Shown here: positions 1-10,388 of the stretch, in pieces
Layout of the letters: every line of letters starts with the position of its first letter
Numbering within the stretch: the stretch's first letter is position 1
NCBI RefSeq assembly: GCF_014651055.1
Contig: NZ_BMWD01000011.1
Location: forward strand, 62,001-126,000
From: Streptomyces fructofermentans
GTDB lineage: Bacteria > Actinomycetota > Actinomycetes > Streptomycetales > Streptomycetaceae
DNA: 64,000 nucleotides
Reading direction: 5' to 3'
The notes under the pieces: generated by a model
The model's database searches: none
What the model was told of the DNA's origin: nothing
What the model saw: only the letters and a program-made list of their open reading frames with translations
Translations under genes and position numbers: made by a program

Positions 1-90
1 GCGCCTTGCCCCGGTCTTTCCTTGATCTTTGAATCGGTTTTCCGGAAGGGAGTGAACCTGGCCTCCCAGGACACCGTCCTAGAGGGCGCA

Positions 91-1980
91 ATGTCGCCGG
101 ATGCCGGATTGGCACCGGATTCACGGTCTCTCGCAGAACCACGGGATGCGATGCCTGTCAGGATAGATGCGGAAAAGTCCGACGAGGCTCCGTACCGGAC
201 GCGGCGGCTGCGGGGCGTACTCCGGGGCCCGCGGCCGGAGGCCGTCCCCGCCCTGGTCGCCAGGGCCTGCACACTCGTCGGACTCCTCGACATCGCCGCG
301 GGTGTCTTCCCGCGCTTCCGGCACAGCCGGGTGCACACGCTCGCCGAGGTGCTGCCGGGCGCCCTCGGCCCGTTCGCCGCCGCGCTGTCGCTCAGCACCG
401 GCGTCCTGCTGCTGCTCCTCGCCCACGGCCTCGGCCGCCGCAAACGGCGGGCCTGGCGGGCCGCCGTGGTGCTGCTCCCGGCCGGTGCCCTCGCCCAGTT
501 GACCTACCGTCACTCCCTCGTCGGCGCAGTGGTCTCGCTGGCGCTGCTCGCCCCGCTGCTGCGCCACCGGCGGGAGTTCGCCGCGCTGCCCGACCCCGGC
601 AGCCGCTGGCGCGCGCTCGCCAACTTCGTCCTGATGGGCGCCGGTTCCCTCGTTCTCGGCCTGGTCGTCGTCAGCGTCCACCCGGACCGGATGGTCGGCG
701 ACCCGAGCCTCGCCGACCGCATCGGCCATGTCCTGTACGGCCTGTTCGGCTTCGAGGGGCCGGTCGAGTACCGGGGCACGACCTCCTGGACGGTCTCCTT
801 CTCCCTGGGCGCGCTCGGCCTGCTGACCGCCGTGACGACGATCCACCTGGCGTTGCGCCCCGAACACCCCGCCGCCCGGCTCACGGAGGAGGACGAGGCG
901 AGGCTGCGGGCCCTGCTGGACAAGCACGGCGGCCGCGACTCGCTCGGCCACTTCGCCCTCCGGCGCGACAAGGGCGTGGTCTTCTCACCGAGCGGCAAGG
1001 CGGCCGTGACCTACCGCGTCGTCTCCGGAGTGATGCTGGCCGGCGGCGACCCGATCGGTGACGTCGAGGCGTGGCCCGGCGCGATCGAGCGCTTCATGGA
1101 CGAGGCGAACGCCCACTCCTGGACCCCGGCCGTCATGGGCTGCTCGGAGAGGGGCGGTGAGGTCTGGACGCGGGAGACGGGCCTGGACGCGCTCGAACTG
1201 GGCGACGAGGCGGTGGTGCACACCTCGGATTTCTCCCTGGCCGGGCGGGCGATGCGGAACGTGCGCCAGATGGTGCGGCGCATCGAGCGGTCCGGCTACG
1301 AGACCCGGGTACGGCGCGTCCGTGACCTGGGCGAGGGCGAGCTGGACCGGATACGGACCGCCGCCGACGCGTGGCGGGGCACCGACACCGAACGCGGCTT
1401 CTCCATGGCCCTCGGCCGCATCGGCGATCCGGCCGACGGCGACTGCCTGCTCGCGACGGCCCACCTGGTGGACGCCGTACCGGGACCCCACGGCGACCTG
1501 AGGGCCGTACTCCACTTCGTCCCCTGGGGCGCCGACGGCGTCTCCCTCGACCTGATGCGCCGCGACCGCTCGGCGGACCCGGGGATGAACGAACTCCTCA
1601 TCGTGGCCGCCCTCCTCGCGGCCCCCCGGCTGGGCATCACCCGCGTCTCCCTGAACTTCGCGATGTTCCGCTCCGCCCTGGCCCGGGGCGAACGGCTCGG
1701 CGCCGGCCCGGTGCTGCGCGCGTGGCGCGGACTGCTGGTCTTCCTCTCGCGGTGGTTCCAGATCGAGTCGCTCTACCGCTTCAACGCAAAGTTCCGCCCC
1801 CGCTGGGAACCACGCTTCGTCGTCTACCGCTCCTCCCGCGACCTGCCGCGCGTCGGCCTGGCCGCCCTGCGCGCCGAGGGATTCCTCACCCTCGGCCTGC
1901 CCCGTGCCCTGCGCCTGCGCACGACGGCGCCCCTGCCCTGCCCGCACCGGGTCCCGGACCACGCTGTGCGCACGGCGTGA
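91..1980 (+). CDS. DUF2156 / MprF-like aminoacyl-phosphatidylglycerol synthase-type membrane protein
   Basis: The N-terminal half has about six hydrophobic segments (for example around VARACTLVGLLDIAAG and FVLMGAGSLVLGLVVV). The C-terminal half resembles the DUF2156 / lysyl-phosphatidylglycerol synthase catalytic domain, with VFSPSGKAAVTYRV, a GGDPIGD loop and a late SLYRFNAKFRPRWEPR segment. Family members transfer amino acids from aminoacyl-tRNA to membrane lipid; the actual substrate here is inferred. No lysyl-tRNA synthetase domain is fused. The reading frame is open back to a TTG at 22, but ATG at 91 follows AGAGGG and gives 629 aa. ATG at 151 is another option. It is transcribed alone toward the folate genes, 256 bp upstream of folP. 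Confidence 0.8.
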   Translation: MSPDAGLAPDSRSLAEPRDAMPVRIDAEKSDEAPYRTRRLRGVLRGPRPEAVPALVARACTLVGLLDIAAGVFPRFRHSRVHTLAEVLPGALGPFAAALSLSTGVLLLLLAHGLGRRKRRAWRAAVVLLPAGALAQLTYRHSLVGAVVSLALLAPLLRHRREFAALPDPGSRWRALANFVLMGAGSLVLGLVVVSVHPDRMVGDPSLADRIGHVLYGLFGFEGPVEYRGTTSWTVSFSLGALGLLTAVTTIHLALRPEHPAARLTEEDEARLRALLDKHGGRDSLGHFALRRDKGVVFSPSGKAAVTYRVVSGVMLAGGDPIGDVEAWPGAIERFMDEANAHSWTPAVMGCSERGGEVWTRETGLDALELGDEAVVHTSDFSLAGRAMRNVRQMVRRIERSGYETRVRRVRDLGEGELDRIRTAADAWRGTDTERGFSMALGRIGDPADGDCLLATAHLVDAVPGPHGDLRAVLHFVPWGADGVSLDLMRRDRSADPGMNELLIVAALLAAPRLGITRVSLNFAMFRSALARGERLGAGPVLRAWRGLLVFLSRWFQIESLYRFNAKFRPRWEPRFVVYRSSRDLPRVGLAALRAEGFLTLGLPRALRLRTTAPLPCPHRVPDHAVRTA

Positions 1981-2022
1981 CGACGCAGCCCGCACACCGT
2001 GCCCGGTACGCCCCGACCGGCA

Positions 2023-2043
2023 CCCCGTACCCCGTACCCCGTA
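2023..2043. repeat. Three tandem CCCCGTA heptamers
   Basis: Three perfect 7-bp copies lie in the 256-bp gap before folP. The rest of the gap is GC-rich and shows no gene. Confidence 0.8.
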
Positions 2044-2236
2044 CCCGGCGAACCGCATCCCCTCCCCACCGGCGCCGACCACCCCACCGACACCGGCCGC
2101 CCCGCGACGCACACCCCCGCGCCGCGCGGCGGCCGGCCCCGCTCCGCGGGGGCGGCGCCCGCGGGCCCGCGGAACCGCTCGGGCCCGTCCCCTGAGGGCG
2201 GCCGACCATGAACCGCGGTGGGCCTAGGCTGGACGC

Positions 2237-3133
2237 ATGAGCAAGAAGAGCGGGCGAGGCCAGGTGGCAGGACTCCCGGCGTGGGACCGCTGCGCGGTCA
2301 TGGGCGTGGTGAACGTGACCCCCGATTCCTTCTCCGACGGCGGCCACTGGTTCGACACGACGGCCGCGATCAAGCACGGCCTCGACCTGGTCGCCGAGGG
2401 CGCCGACCTGGTCGACGTGGGCGGCGAGTCCACCCGCCCCGGCGCCACCCGCGTCGACGAGGCGGAGGAGCTCAGGCGGGTCGTCCCCGTCGTGCGCGGC
2501 CTCGCCTCCGAGGGCGTCACCGTCTCCGTGGACACCATGCGCGCCTCCGTCGCCGAGCGCTCGCTCGCCGCGGGCGCCGCCCTCGTCAACGACGTCAGCG
2601 GAGGGCTCGCCGACCCGGACATGGTCCCGGCCGTCGCGGCGGCCGGCGCCCCCTTCGTGGTCATGCACTGGCGCGGCTTCCTGGAGGGCGGGAACGTACG
2701 CGGCTCGTACGAGGACGTCGTCTCCGAGGTCGTCGACGAGTTGCACGCGCGCGTGGAGGCCGTTCTGGCGGGCGGCATCGCGGCGGACCGCGTCGTCGTC
2801 GACCCCGGCCTCGGCTTCTCCAAGGAGGCCGAGCACGACCTGACCCTCCTCGCCCACCTCGACCGGCTCAGCGCGATCGGCCACCCCGTACTGGTCGCCG
2901 CCTCCCGCAAGCGGTTCCTCGGGCGGGTGCTGGCGGGGCCCGAGGGCGCGCCGCCGCCGGCCCGTGAGCGCGACGCCGCCACCGCCGCCGTCTCCGCGCT
3001 CGCCGCCCACCAGGGCGCCTGGGCCGTCCGGGTCCACGAGGTCCGCGCCACCGCCGACGCCGTCCGGGTCGCCCGGGCCGTCGAGGGCGCGCGGACCGTC
3101 GAGGGCGCGCGGACCGCAGAGGGGACCCGGTGA
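2237..3133 (+). CDS. folP: Dihydropteroate synthase
   Basis: Condenses p-aminobenzoate with dihydropterin pyrophosphate in cytoplasmic folate synthesis; the target of sulfonamides. The diagnostic MGVVNVTPDSFSDGG motif is near residue 16. VDVGGESTRPGA, a VSVDTMRA segment, NDVSGG and a late ASRKRFLGR also mark the TIM-barrel pterin-binding enzyme. The length of 298 aa is slightly long because the C-terminus ends in a repeated R-T-V-E-G-A-R tail (repeated GGCGCGCGGACC in DNA). Its TGA overlaps the GTG of the next gene by 4 nt, so the two are probably translationally coupled. folB and folK follow. Confidence 0.95.
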   Translation: MSKKSGRGQVAGLPAWDRCAVMGVVNVTPDSFSDGGHWFDTTAAIKHGLDLVAEGADLVDVGGESTRPGATRVDEAEELRRVVPVVRGLASEGVTVSVDTMRASVAERSLAAGAALVNDVSGGLADPDMVPAVAAAGAPFVVMHWRGFLEGGNVRGSYEDVVSEVVDELHARVEAVLAGGIAADRVVVDPGLGFSKEAEHDLTLLAHLDRLSAIGHPVLVAASRKRFLGRVLAGPEGAPPPARERDAATAAVSALAAHQGAWAVRVHEVRATADAVRVARAVEGARTVEGARTAEGTR

Positions 3134-3633
3134 GCGCGCCCCACACGGACGTCGAGCAGGTCGAGCTGGCCAACACCTCCTTCTACGAGGCGCTGGAACG
3201 GGGCGACTTCGAGGAGTTGTCGTCGCTCTGGCTGACCCCCGCCGACCTGGGCCACGACGAGGAGGTCCACGACCCGGCCGACGCCGGGGTGGTGTCCTGC
3301 GTGCACCCCGGCTGGCCGGTCCTCAACGGCCGCGGCGAGGTCCTCAGGTCGTACGCGCTGATCATGGCGAACACCGAGTACATCCAGTTCTTCCTCACCG
3401 ATGTGCACGTCTCCGTCACCGGTGACACCGCCCTGGTGACCTGCACGGAGAACATCCTCAGCGGCGGCCCGGCGCCCGCGGAGGGCGACGAGCTCGGCCC
3501 CCTCATGGGCCAGCTCGTCGTCGCCACGAACGTGTTCCGCCGCACCCCGGTGGGCTGGAAGCTGTGGTCGCACCACGCCTCGCCCGTCCTGGCCGAGTCC
3601 ACCGAGGACGAGGACGACGAATCGCCCGCATGA
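3130..3633 (+). CDS. NTF2-like (SnoaL/DUF4440-type) fold protein
   Basis: A 167-aa protein with an NTF2-like pattern: an N-terminal helix (VEQVELANTSFYEALERGDFEEL), GEVLRSYALIM, a beta strand with VTGDTALVTCTENI, and VGWKLWSHHASP. Family members are small cone-shaped proteins that bind ligands or act as simple enzymes. Its GTG overlaps the folP stop (GTGA), which places it inside the folate operon. A pterin- or folate-linked job is an inference from context only. The C-terminus is acidic (TEDEDDESPA). Confidence 0.8.
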   Translation: MSAPHTDVEQVELANTSFYEALERGDFEELSSLWLTPADLGHDEEVHDPADAGVVSCVHPGWPVLNGRGEVLRSYALIMANTEYIQFFLTDVHVSVTGDTALVTCTENILSGGPAPAEGDELGPLMGQLVVATNVFRRTPVGWKLWSHHASPVLAESTEDEDDESPA

Positions 3634-3867
3634 GTGGGCGGGGGCCCGACGTGGATTGAGATCACCGGACTGGGGTATGGGCCGCTACCAACCCGAGAGC
3701 CGCCGCGTTCCCCCAGGGAAACACTCGATGAATCCTCCTGATCCCACCGCGCCCTCCCCCCTGCGGGCGAGTGCTGTCAGTGCGCGCAGGTAGATTCCAT
3801 GGAGGCTGGTGTGCCGACCGCACTCGGGACGACCCCGCCGTTACCGACAATTGCAGGAGTGATTCGC

Positions 3868-4227
3868 GTGGATCGTGTCGCGCTGCGCGGCCTCAAGGCC
3901 CGCGGGCACCACGGTGTCTTCCCCAAGGAACGCGAGGAGGGCCAGACCTTCATCGTGGACCTCACACTGGGCCTCGACACCCGGCCGGCCGCGGCCGACG
4001 ACGACCTCACGAAGACCGTGCACTACGGCATCGTGGCCGAGGAGGTCGTCGCCGTGGTCGAGGGCGAGCCGGTGAACCTCATCGAGACGCTCGCCGAGCG
4101 GATCGCCCAGACGTGCCTCAAGCACGACGGGGTCCAGGAGGTCGAGGTCTGCGTCCACAAGCCGGACGCCCCGATCACGGTCCCCTTCGACGACGTGACC
4201 GTGACGATCATCCGGAGCCGAGTATGA
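3868..4227 (+). CDS. folB: Dihydroneopterin aldolase
   Basis: Cleaves 7,8-dihydroneopterin to 6-hydroxymethyl-dihydropterin and glycolaldehyde. The 119-aa protein carries VALRGLKARGHHGVFPKERE, a typical FolB N-terminus with the pterin-site tyrosine/histidine region, and ends with a beta strand of VEVCVHKPDAPI type. The frame is open upstream to ATG 3799. I chose GTG 3868 because AGGAG at 3855-3859 sits 8 nt upstream and the family begins at this point. The stop overlaps the folK ATG (ATGA), so the two are coupled. The 234 bp before it contain no gene and probably hold a second promoter. Confidence 0.93.
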   Translation: MDRVALRGLKARGHHGVFPKEREEGQTFIVDLTLGLDTRPAAADDDLTKTVHYGIVAEEVVAVVEGEPVNLIETLAERIAQTCLKHDGVQEVEVCVHKPDAPITVPFDDVTVTIIRSRV

Positions 4228-4832
4228 CCGCCTACACCGAGGGCCAGAGCGACCCGACCGTCCAGCCGGTTCCCGCCTCCGTGGTGGAGCGCGTGGACGC
4301 AGCCGACACGACCCTGCAGAACCCGCGCCGCGCCGTGCTCTCGCTGGGCTCGAACCTCGGCAACCGCCTCGAGACGCTCCAGGGGGCCATCGACGCCCTG
4401 GAGGACACCCCGGGAGTGCGCGTCAAAGCGGTCTCCCCGGTGTACGAGACGGAGCCGTGGGGCGTCGAGCCCGGCAGCCAGCCGACGTACTTCAACGCGG
4501 TGATCGTCCTCAGGACCACCCTCCCGCCCTCCTCGCTCCTGGAGCGGGCGCACGCGGTCGAGGAGGCCTTCCACCGCGTGCGGGACGAGCGGTGGGGCCC
4601 GCGCACCATCGACGTGGACATCGTGGCGTACGCCGACGTGGTCTCCGACGACCCGGTCCTGACCCTCCCCCACCCCCGCGCCCACGAGCGCGCCTTCGTC
4701 CTCGCCCCCTGGCACGACGTGGAGCCCGAGGCGCAGTTGCCCGGGCACGGTTCCGTGGCGCAGCTGCTCGCAGCCGTCCCCGACGAAGGTGTCGCGCCCC
4801 GCGCCGACCTGGAACTCCGACTGCCCGAGTAG
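4224..4832 (+). CDS. folK: 2-amino-4-hydroxy-6-hydroxymethyldihydropteridine pyrophosphokinase
   Basis: Transfers pyrophosphate from ATP to hydroxymethyl-dihydropterin, the step that feeds FolP. Signature parts are VLSLGSNLGNRLETLQGAI, YETEPWGV, YFNAV and the HPPK motif RWGPRTIDVDIV with the two Mg-binding aspartates. The protein is 202 aa with a 38-residue N-terminal extension before the conserved core. The ATG overlaps the folB stop by 4 nt. Confidence 0.95.
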   Translation: MTAYTEGQSDPTVQPVPASVVERVDAADTTLQNPRRAVLSLGSNLGNRLETLQGAIDALEDTPGVRVKAVSPVYETEPWGVEPGSQPTYFNAVIVLRTTLPPSSLLERAHAVEEAFHRVRDERWGPRTIDVDIVAYADVVSDDPVLTLPHPRAHERAFVLAPWHDVEPEAQLPGHGSVAQLLAAVPDEGVAPRADLELRLPE

Positions 4833-4922
4833 TCGTTAAGGTCGAGACGCCCCCGGGGGCCCGGTCCGGTCCACGGGCCGGACCCACACGGGCCGGGGAC
4901 ACTCAAGCGCGAGGGGAACAGA

Positions 4923-5408
4923 GTGAAAGAGCTGCGCATCAGGACGCTGGCCGCGGTGTTCGCCGTCGCAGGTGTGCTGTCCTGGGCGGGCGCCCGCCTG
5001 TGGAACTCGGTGGGCACGCTCCCGAGCGTCCCGTTGGCCGCCCCCATCGTGCTGGCCCTGATCGCCGTGGTCCTGCTGGCCACGGCACTGTCCTTGCGGG
5101 CCCGTCTCAAGGCCCAGCGCGAGCGCCGCCCCGGTGCCAAGGGCGTCGACCCCCTGATGGCCGCCCGCGCGGTCGTCTTCGGCCACGCCAGCGCCCTGGT
5201 GGCCGCCCTCGTGGCCGGTCTGTACGGCGGCACCGGCATCTTCCTGCTGGAGTCGCTGGACATCCCGGCCCGCCGCGACCAGGCCATCTACGCGGGCTTC
5301 TCGGTCCTGGCCGGCATCGCCGTCATAGCGGCGGCCTTCTTCCTGGAGCGCGTCTGCAAGCTCCCCGAGGACGACGACACGAACGGCGGCACGGCCCCGG
5401 CCTCCTGA
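4923..5408 (+). CDS. DUF3180 family membrane protein
   Basis: A 161-aa protein with four likely transmembrane helices: residues about 8-25, 37-57, 85-103 and 120-140. The linker RARLKAQRERRPGAKGVDPL between helices 2 and 3 is basic. The family usually sits directly after folK in actinomycetes and its function is unknown. GTG 4923 follows GAGGGGAACAGA. It is the last gene of the rightward folate run; the next gene is convergent. Confidence 0.85.
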   Translation: MKELRIRTLAAVFAVAGVLSWAGARLWNSVGTLPSVPLAAPIVLALIAVVLLATALSLRARLKAQRERRPGAKGVDPLMAARAVVFGHASALVAALVAGLYGGTGIFLLESLDIPARRDQAIYAGFSVLAGIAVIAAAFFLERVCKLPEDDDTNGGTAPAS

Positions 5409-5655
5409 CCCCCGCCACGGCCGCGCGAGGCGCCCCGATCCGCGATCCGCGCCCCCGGTCCCACGACCGGAGATCCGCGCCCCGCGGCGCGTTTCCCACC
5501 ACCGGGTCCGACGCGACCCGCCCCGACACGACCGCACCCCGGCGGAGGCACCCCGACGGAGGCCGACCGCGGCGCGGGTCCGGGCACGGCAGGACGAACG
5601 AGCCGCGCCCCGGTGGACCGGCGGGGTCCCGGCACCGGCCCGATCCCGTGGCGCG

Positions 5656-6261
5656 CTAGCGCGCCATGATGAGGCTCATCGCCTCGTTCCGGGTGGCCGC
5701 GTCGCGCAGCTGACCGCGCACCGCCGACGTGATGGTCTTCGCCCCCGGCTTGCGGATGCCGCGCATCGACATGCACATGTGCTCGCACTCGACGACGACG
5801 ATCACGCCCCGGGGCTCCAGGATCTCCATGAGCGAGTCGGCGATCTGGGTGGTGAGACGTTCCTGCACCTGCGGACGACGGGCGTACACGTCCACGAGCC
5901 GGGCCAGCTTGGAGAGTCCGGTGATCTTTCCGGTGAGCGCCGGGATGTAGCCGACGTGCGCGACCCCCCTGAACGGGACCAGGTGGTGCTCACAGGTAGA
6001 GAACACCTCGATGTCCTTCACCAGGACCATCTCGTCGTGCCCGAGGTCGAACGTCGTCGTCAGCACCTCCTCGGGCTTCTGGTACAGCCCCGCGAAGATC
6101 TCCTTGTAGGCACGGGCCACCCGACCGGGGGTCTCCCTCAGCCCCTCCCTGTCCGGGTCCTCCCCGACCGCGATCAGCAGCTCCCGTACGGCGTTCTCGG
6201 CGCGCTTCTCGTCGAATTCGCCTATCGAGCCCTCGCCGTCCAGCGTCACAGGGTCGGTCAT
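5656..6261 (-). CDS. folE: GTP cyclohydrolase I
   Basis: Converts GTP to 7,8-dihydroneopterin triphosphate, the first committed step of pterin synthesis. The 201-aa protein has the zinc-site pattern [31 protein letters not shown] and [14 protein letters not shown] with the second Cys ligand region, then [12 protein letters not shown] 6261 follows ACGAGGCACC; the frame is open nine codons further. It lies downstream of ftsH on the same strand, but a strong hairpin between them suggests folE has its own promoter or depends on readthrough. Confidence 0.95.
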   Translation of the reverse strand: MTDPVTLDGEGSIGEFDEKRAENAVRELLIAVGEDPDREGLRETPGRVARAYKEIFAGLYQKPEEVLTTTFDLGHDEMVLVKDIEVFSTCEHHLVPFRGVAHVGYIPALTGKITGLSKLARLVDVYARRPQVQERLTTQIADSLMEILEPRGVIVVVECEHMCMSMRGIRKPGAKTITSAVRGQLRDAATRNEAMSLIMAR

Positions 6262-6326
6262 CTGGTGCCTCGTTTCTGTGCCTCTCACGCGTACGGACCG
6301 CGCGTGCGTGTACGGGCATACGAAGA

Positions 6327-6364
6327 TGCCGCGCCCCCCAGGCTAGAACCTGGGGGGCGCGGCA
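6327..6364 (-). terminator. Hairpin between ftsH and folE
   Basis: Perfect 16-bp inverted repeat (arms 6327-6342 and 6349-6364) with a 6-nt loop CTAGAA, 32 nt beyond the ftsH stop. There is no T-run, as is common in Streptomyces. Confidence 0.8.
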
Positions 6365-6395
6365 GTCATTCCGGGCCTGGTGAGGCCGCCGGAGG

Positions 6396-8435
6396 TCAGC
6401 TCTCGGAGCGGTCCTCGGGGGCGGTCTCGGTCACCGGCAGCGCCTCGGTGGAGGCGCCGGCCTTGGCGGTGACGGCCGAGCCGATTCCGTTGGCCCCGTT
6501 CGTCAGCGACAGCTCCTTGGGGGAGAGCACCGGCGGACGGGTGGACGGGGTGCGGCGGGAGGAGCCGGTCCACGCGGGGCGGGCCGGGCGCTTGATGATC
6601 GGAGCGAAGACCTCGGCGATCTGCTCCTTGTTCAGCGTCTCCTTCTCCAGCAGCTGGAGGACCAGCGCGTCGAGCACGTCACGGTTCTCGACCAGGATCT
6701 CCCAGGCCTCGTTGTGCGCGTTCTCGATGAGCTTCTTGACCTCTTCGTCGACGAGCGCGGCGACCTCTTCCGAGTAGTCGCGCGGGTGCGACATCTCCCG
6801 GCCCAGGAAGGGCTCGGTGTTGTCGCCGCCGAACTTGATCGCGCCGAGGCGCTCGGTCATGCCGTACTGCGTGACCATCGCGCGGGCCGTGGTGGTGGCC
6901 TTCTCGATGTCGTTCGCGGCACCGGTGGTCGGGTCGTGGAAGACGAGCTCCTCGGCCGCGCGCCCGCCCAGCATGTACGCGAGCTGGTCGAGCATCTCGT
7001 TGCGGGTCGTGGAGTACTTGTCCTCGTCCGGCAGGACCATCGTGTAGCCCAGAGCACGGCCCCTGGAGAGGATCGTGATCTTGTGCACCGGGTCGGAGTT
7101 CGGTGAGGCCGCCGCGACCAGGGCGTGTCCGCCCTCGTGGTACGCGGTGATCTTCTTCTCCTTGTCCGACATGATCCGGGTCCGCTTCTGCGGGCCCGCG
7201 ACCACACGGTCGATCGCCTCGTCCAGCATGTGGTTGTCGATCAGCTTCTGGTTGCTGCGCGCGGTGAGCAGCGCGGCTTCGTTCAGCACGTTCGACAGGT
7301 CGGCACCGGTGAAACCGGGGGTCCGACGCGCCACAGCGGAGAGGTCGACGTCCGGGGCGACCGGCTTGCCCTTCTGGTGGACCTTGAGGATCTCCAGACG
7401 GCCCTGCATGTCCGGGCGGTCGACCGCGATCTGGCGGTCGAAGCGGCCGGGGCGCAGGAGGGCCGGGTCGAGGATGTCGGGACGGTTCGTGGCGGCGATC
7501 AGGATGACGCCGCCCTTCACGTCGAATCCGTCCATCTCGACGAGCAGCTGGTTCAGCGTCTGCTCGCGCTCGTCGTGACCGCCGCCCAGTCCGGCGCCGC
7601 GATGGCGGCCGACCGCGTCGATCTCGTCGACGAAGACGATCGCCGGGGCGTTCGCCTTGGCCTGCTCGAAGAGGTCGCGGACACGGGAGGCACCGACACC
7701 GACGAACATCTCGACGAAGTCGGATCCGGAGATCGAGTAGAACGGGACGCCCGCTTCTCCCGCGACAGCGCGCGCGAGGAGCGTCTTGCCCGTACCGGGA
7801 GGCCCGTAGAGGAGCACGCCCTTGGGGATCTTCGCTCCGACGGCCTGGAACTTCGCCGGCTCCTGGAGGAACTCCTTGATCTCGTGGAGTTCCTCGACCG
7901 CCTCGTCCGAGCCCGCCACGTCGGCGAAGGTCGTCTTCGGGGTGTCCTTGGTGATGAGCTTCGCCTTGGACTTCCCGAAGTTCATGACCCGGGAGCCGCC
8001 GCCCTGCATCTGATTCATCAGGAACAGGAAGACGACGACGATGAGGACGAAAGGAAGCAGGGACAGCAGGATGCCGACGAAAGCGTTCTGCTTGGTCGGC
8101 GAGACCGTGTAGCCGTCCGGGATCTGCTTGTTCTGGTACTTCTCCTGGAGGGTGGAGGCCAGGTTGACGCCCTGGTCGCCGATGTAGCTCGCCTGGATCT
8201 TCGAGCTGCCCTCGATCTTTTCGCCGTCCTTGAGCTCGACCTTGATGATCTGCTCGTCGCCGGTGGTGATCTTGGCTTGTTGGACCTTGTTGTCACTGAT
8301 CGCCTGGACGACCTGGCCGGTGTCCACCGTCTTGTAGCCGCCGGACGAGCCGACGACCTGCATCAACACGACCACGGCAAGGACGGCCAGCACGATCCAC
8401 ATGACCGGCCCACGGAAGTATCGCTTCACGTCCAT
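6396..8435 (-). CDS. ftsH: ATP-dependent zinc metalloprotease FtsH
   Basis: Membrane-anchored AAA+ protease that extracts and degrades membrane and cytosolic proteins. At 679 aa it has an N-terminal helix ([18 protein letters not shown]), a periplasmic FtsH_ext domain, a second helix near residue 130, Walker A GPPGTGKT, Walker B IVFVDEID, the second-region-of-homology arginines (RPGRFDRQ), and the zinc site HEGGHA with a later acidic ligand. The C-terminus ends in a charged tail. I start at ATG 8435 (MDVKRYFRG), the common family start; an in-frame ATG at 8471 is possible. hpt and tilS lie upstream on the same strand, the classical tilS-hpt-ftsH order. Confidence 0.95.
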   Translation of the reverse strand: MDVKRYFRGPVMWIVLAVLAVVVLMQVVGSSGGYKTVDTGQVVQAISDNKVQQAKITTGDEQIIKVELKDGEKIEGSSKIQASYIGDQGVNLASTLQEKYQNKQIPDGYTVSPTKQNAFVGILLSLLPFVLIVVVFLFLMNQMQGGGSRVMNFGKSKAKLITKDTPKTTFADVAGSDEAVEELHEIKEFLQEPAKFQAVGAKIPKGVLLYGPPGTGKTLLARAVAGEAGVPFYSISGSDFVEMFVGVGASRVRDLFEQAKANAPAIVFVDEIDAVGRHRGAGLGGGHDEREQTLNQLLVEMDGFDVKGGVILIAATNRPDILDPALLRPGRFDRQIAVDRPDMQGRLEILKVHQKGKPVAPDVDLSAVARRTPGFTGADLSNVLNEAALLTARSNQKLIDNHMLDEAIDRVVAGPQKRTRIMSDKEKKITAYHEGGHALVAAASPNSDPVHKITILSRGRALGYTMVLPDEDKYSTTRNEMLDQLAYMLGGRAAEELVFHDPTTGAANDIEKATTTARAMVTQYGMTERLGAIKFGGDNTEPFLGREMSHPRDYSEEVAALVDEEVKKLIENAHNEAWEILVENRDVLDALVLQLLEKETLNKEQIAEVFAPIIKRPARPAWTGSSRRTPSTRPPVLSPKELSLTNGANGIGSAVTAKAGASTEALPVTETAPEDRSES

Positions 8436-8654
8436 CCATACGGAGCGATGCCGCCCCGTCCCTCCTGCCATAGTGAGTTTGATAAGACTGTTCTTCGGAC
8501 GGTACCCCAGCATTGTCACCCGAAGCCGCACGGTCCGGCTGACAACTCCGCCTTCGTATGCTCCAACGGCGCGAACCCTGCTGGGGTTCCCGGTCGTCGC
8601 CCCCGTCCTGTGTGGGCGGGGCCACTCGTGGCGGGCCGCTGCCCCGACTGGGCG

Positions 8655-9215
8655 TCAGCCGCCGTACACGTGGGGCGCGAGCGTACCGACGAACGGGAGG
8701 TTCCGGTACTTCTCGGCGTAGTCGAGGCCGTACCCGATGACGAACTCGTTCGGGATGTCGAAGCCGACCCACTCCACCTCGATCGCGACCTTCGCCGCCT
8801 CCGGCTTGCGCAGCAGCGTGCACACCTTCAGGGAGGCGGGCTCGCGCGAGCCGAGGTTGGAGATGAGCCAGGAAAGCGTCAGCCCCGAGTCGATGATGTC
8901 CTCGACGATCAGGACGTGCTTGCCCTTGATGTCGGTGTCGAGGTCCTTGAGGATCCGCACCACTCCGGACGACTGGGTGCCCGCGCCGTACGACGACACG
9001 GCCATCCAGTCCATGGTGACGGGGGTGGACAGGGCGCGAGCCAGGTCCGCCATGACCATGACGGCGCCCTTGAGGACACCGACGATCAGCAGGTCCTTGC
9101 CCGCGTATTCCGCGTCGATCTTCGCCGCCAGCTCAGCCAGCTTCGCGTCGATCTCTTCCTTGGTGATGAGCACCGACTTGAGGTCGGTGCCCATGTCTTT
9201 CGCGTCCACCCGCAT
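8655..9215 (-). CDS. hpt: Hypoxanthine phosphoribosyltransferase
   Basis: Salvages hypoxanthine/guanine with PRPP to IMP/GMP. The PRPP-binding motif [17 protein letters not shown] is at about residue 95, preceded by the [12 protein letters not shown] segment. The C-terminal [24 protein letters not shown] hood is typical. Start ATG 9215 gives 186 aa; ATG 9233 and 9194 are alternatives. It sits between tilS and ftsH, a conserved bacterial arrangement in which Hpt and TilS can also act together as regulators of ftsH in Bacillus; that role is not shown here. Confidence 0.93.
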   Translation of the reverse strand: MRVDAKDMGTDLKSVLITKEEIDAKLAELAAKIDAEYAGKDLLIVGVLKGAVMVMADLARALSTPVTMDWMAVSSYGAGTQSSGVVRILKDLDTDIKGKHVLIVEDIIDSGLTLSWLISNLGSREPASLKVCTLLRKPEAAKVAIEVEWVGFDIPNEFVIGYGLDYAEKYRNLPFVGTLAPHVYGG

Positions 9216-9320
9216 CACTTTCGGTCGTCCCACCGGCTGCGTCCCGGACCTCCGCGACAGGAGCCGCTCCCCGGAGTACCTGCCTCCGGTGGAGTCGCTC
9301 CCCGAAGGAGGGACCCTTTT

Positions 9321-10388
9321 TCAGCCTTGCCGGATCACCAGTCTGCCACCCTGCCGCTGAGCCACGACTTTGCCCGGGAGATTGATGGCGCCCTGGCCCC
9401 GCCAGCCGGTGATCAACCGGTCGACCTCTTCGATGTGCCGGGCGAACAGCGAACCTGCGGGCGCACCGGCGTCGATGGCGGCGCGGCGCAGGATGCGGCG
9501 GCGCACGGCGGGCGGCAGGGCGTGGAGCTTCGCGCACTCCAGGAGGCCCGCCGCGTCGCGCACGGTGGCCTCGGCCTGACCGGCCCAGGCGTCGAGGGCG
9601 TCGGCGTCGTCGCGGGACAGTTGGGCCGTACGGGCGAGGGCCTCGACCACCCCTTTGCCGAGCGCCTTCTCCAGCGCGGGCAGGCCTTCGTGACGCAGCC
9701 GGGAACGTGTGTACGCCGGGTCCGCGTTGTGCGGGTCGTCCCACACGGGCAGCGACTGGACCATGCAGGCCTTGCGGGCGGTCTGCCGGTCGAGGTGCAG
9801 GAACGGCCGGCGGTAGCGTCGGGCGGCCCCCGCGCCCCCGGACACGGCGGCCATGCCGGACAGGGAGCGGATGCCGGAGCCGCGGGCCAGCCCGAGCAGG
9901 ACGGTCTCGGCCTGGTCGTCCCGGGTGTGGCCGAGCAGCACCGCGGCGGCGCCGTGCCGCTCGGCGGCGCCGTCCAGCGCGGCGTACCGGGCGTCGCGGG
10001 CGGCGGCCTCGGGGCCGCCCTCGCGGCCGACGGTGACGGTGACGGACTCCGCCGGACGGAGTCCGAGTTCGGTGAGGCGCAGCACGACCTCGCCGGCGCG
10101 CAGGTCGGAGCCGGGCTGGAGCCCGTGGTCGACGGTGATGCCGCCGGCGCGGATGCCGAGTTTGGGGGCTTCGAAGGCGAGGGCGGAGGCGAGCGCCATG
10201 GAGTCGGCGCCGCCGGAGCACGCGACCAGCACGAGCGGCGGCGTCGCGGGCACGCGCGTGCCCGAGGGGGCGCGCGAGCCGGGAGCGGGCTCGTACGGGG
10301 ACTGCTCGGGGGCGTGGTCGGTGAGGACGTCGTGGAGTACGCGGCGGACCGCCAGGCGTATCGCCGCGACCGCAGGATGGGGACCCAT
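9321..10388 (-). CDS. tilS: tRNA(Ile)-lysidine synthase
   Basis: Adds lysine to C34 of the CAU-anticodon tRNA-Ile so that it reads AUA. The PP-loop SGGADS is at residues 58-63. [20 protein letters not shown] follows as the second adenylation motif. The C-terminal part continues with an ILRRAA segment and a short TilS substrate-binding region. The N-terminus is extended by about 45 residues rich in Pro and Ala. The protein is 355 aa. Confidence 0.93.
   Translation of the reverse strand: MGPHPAVAAIRLAVRRVLHDVLTDHAPEQSPYEPAPGSRAPSGTRVPATPPLVLVACSGGADSMALASALAFEAPKLGIRAGGITVDHGLQPGSDLRAGEVVLRLTELGLRPAESVTVTVGREGGPEAAARDARYAALDGAAERHGAAAVLLGHTRDDQAETVLLGLARGSGIRSLSGMAAVSGGAGAARRYRRPFLHLDRQTARKACMVQSLPVWDDPHNADPAYTRSRLRHEGLPALEKALGKGVVEALARTAQLSRDDADALDAWAGQAEATVRDAAGLLECAKLHALPPAVRRRILRRAAIDAGAPAGSLFARHIEEVDRLITGWRGQGAINLPGKVVAQRQGGRLVIRQG

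Noticed and set aside
3771-4223. Upstream extension of the folK frame
   Set aside because: The folK ATG at 4224 overlaps the folB stop; the extension is a shadow of folB.
8436-8471. Longer FtsH start
   Set aside because: Possible, but the common family start is at 8435; kept as an alternative only.
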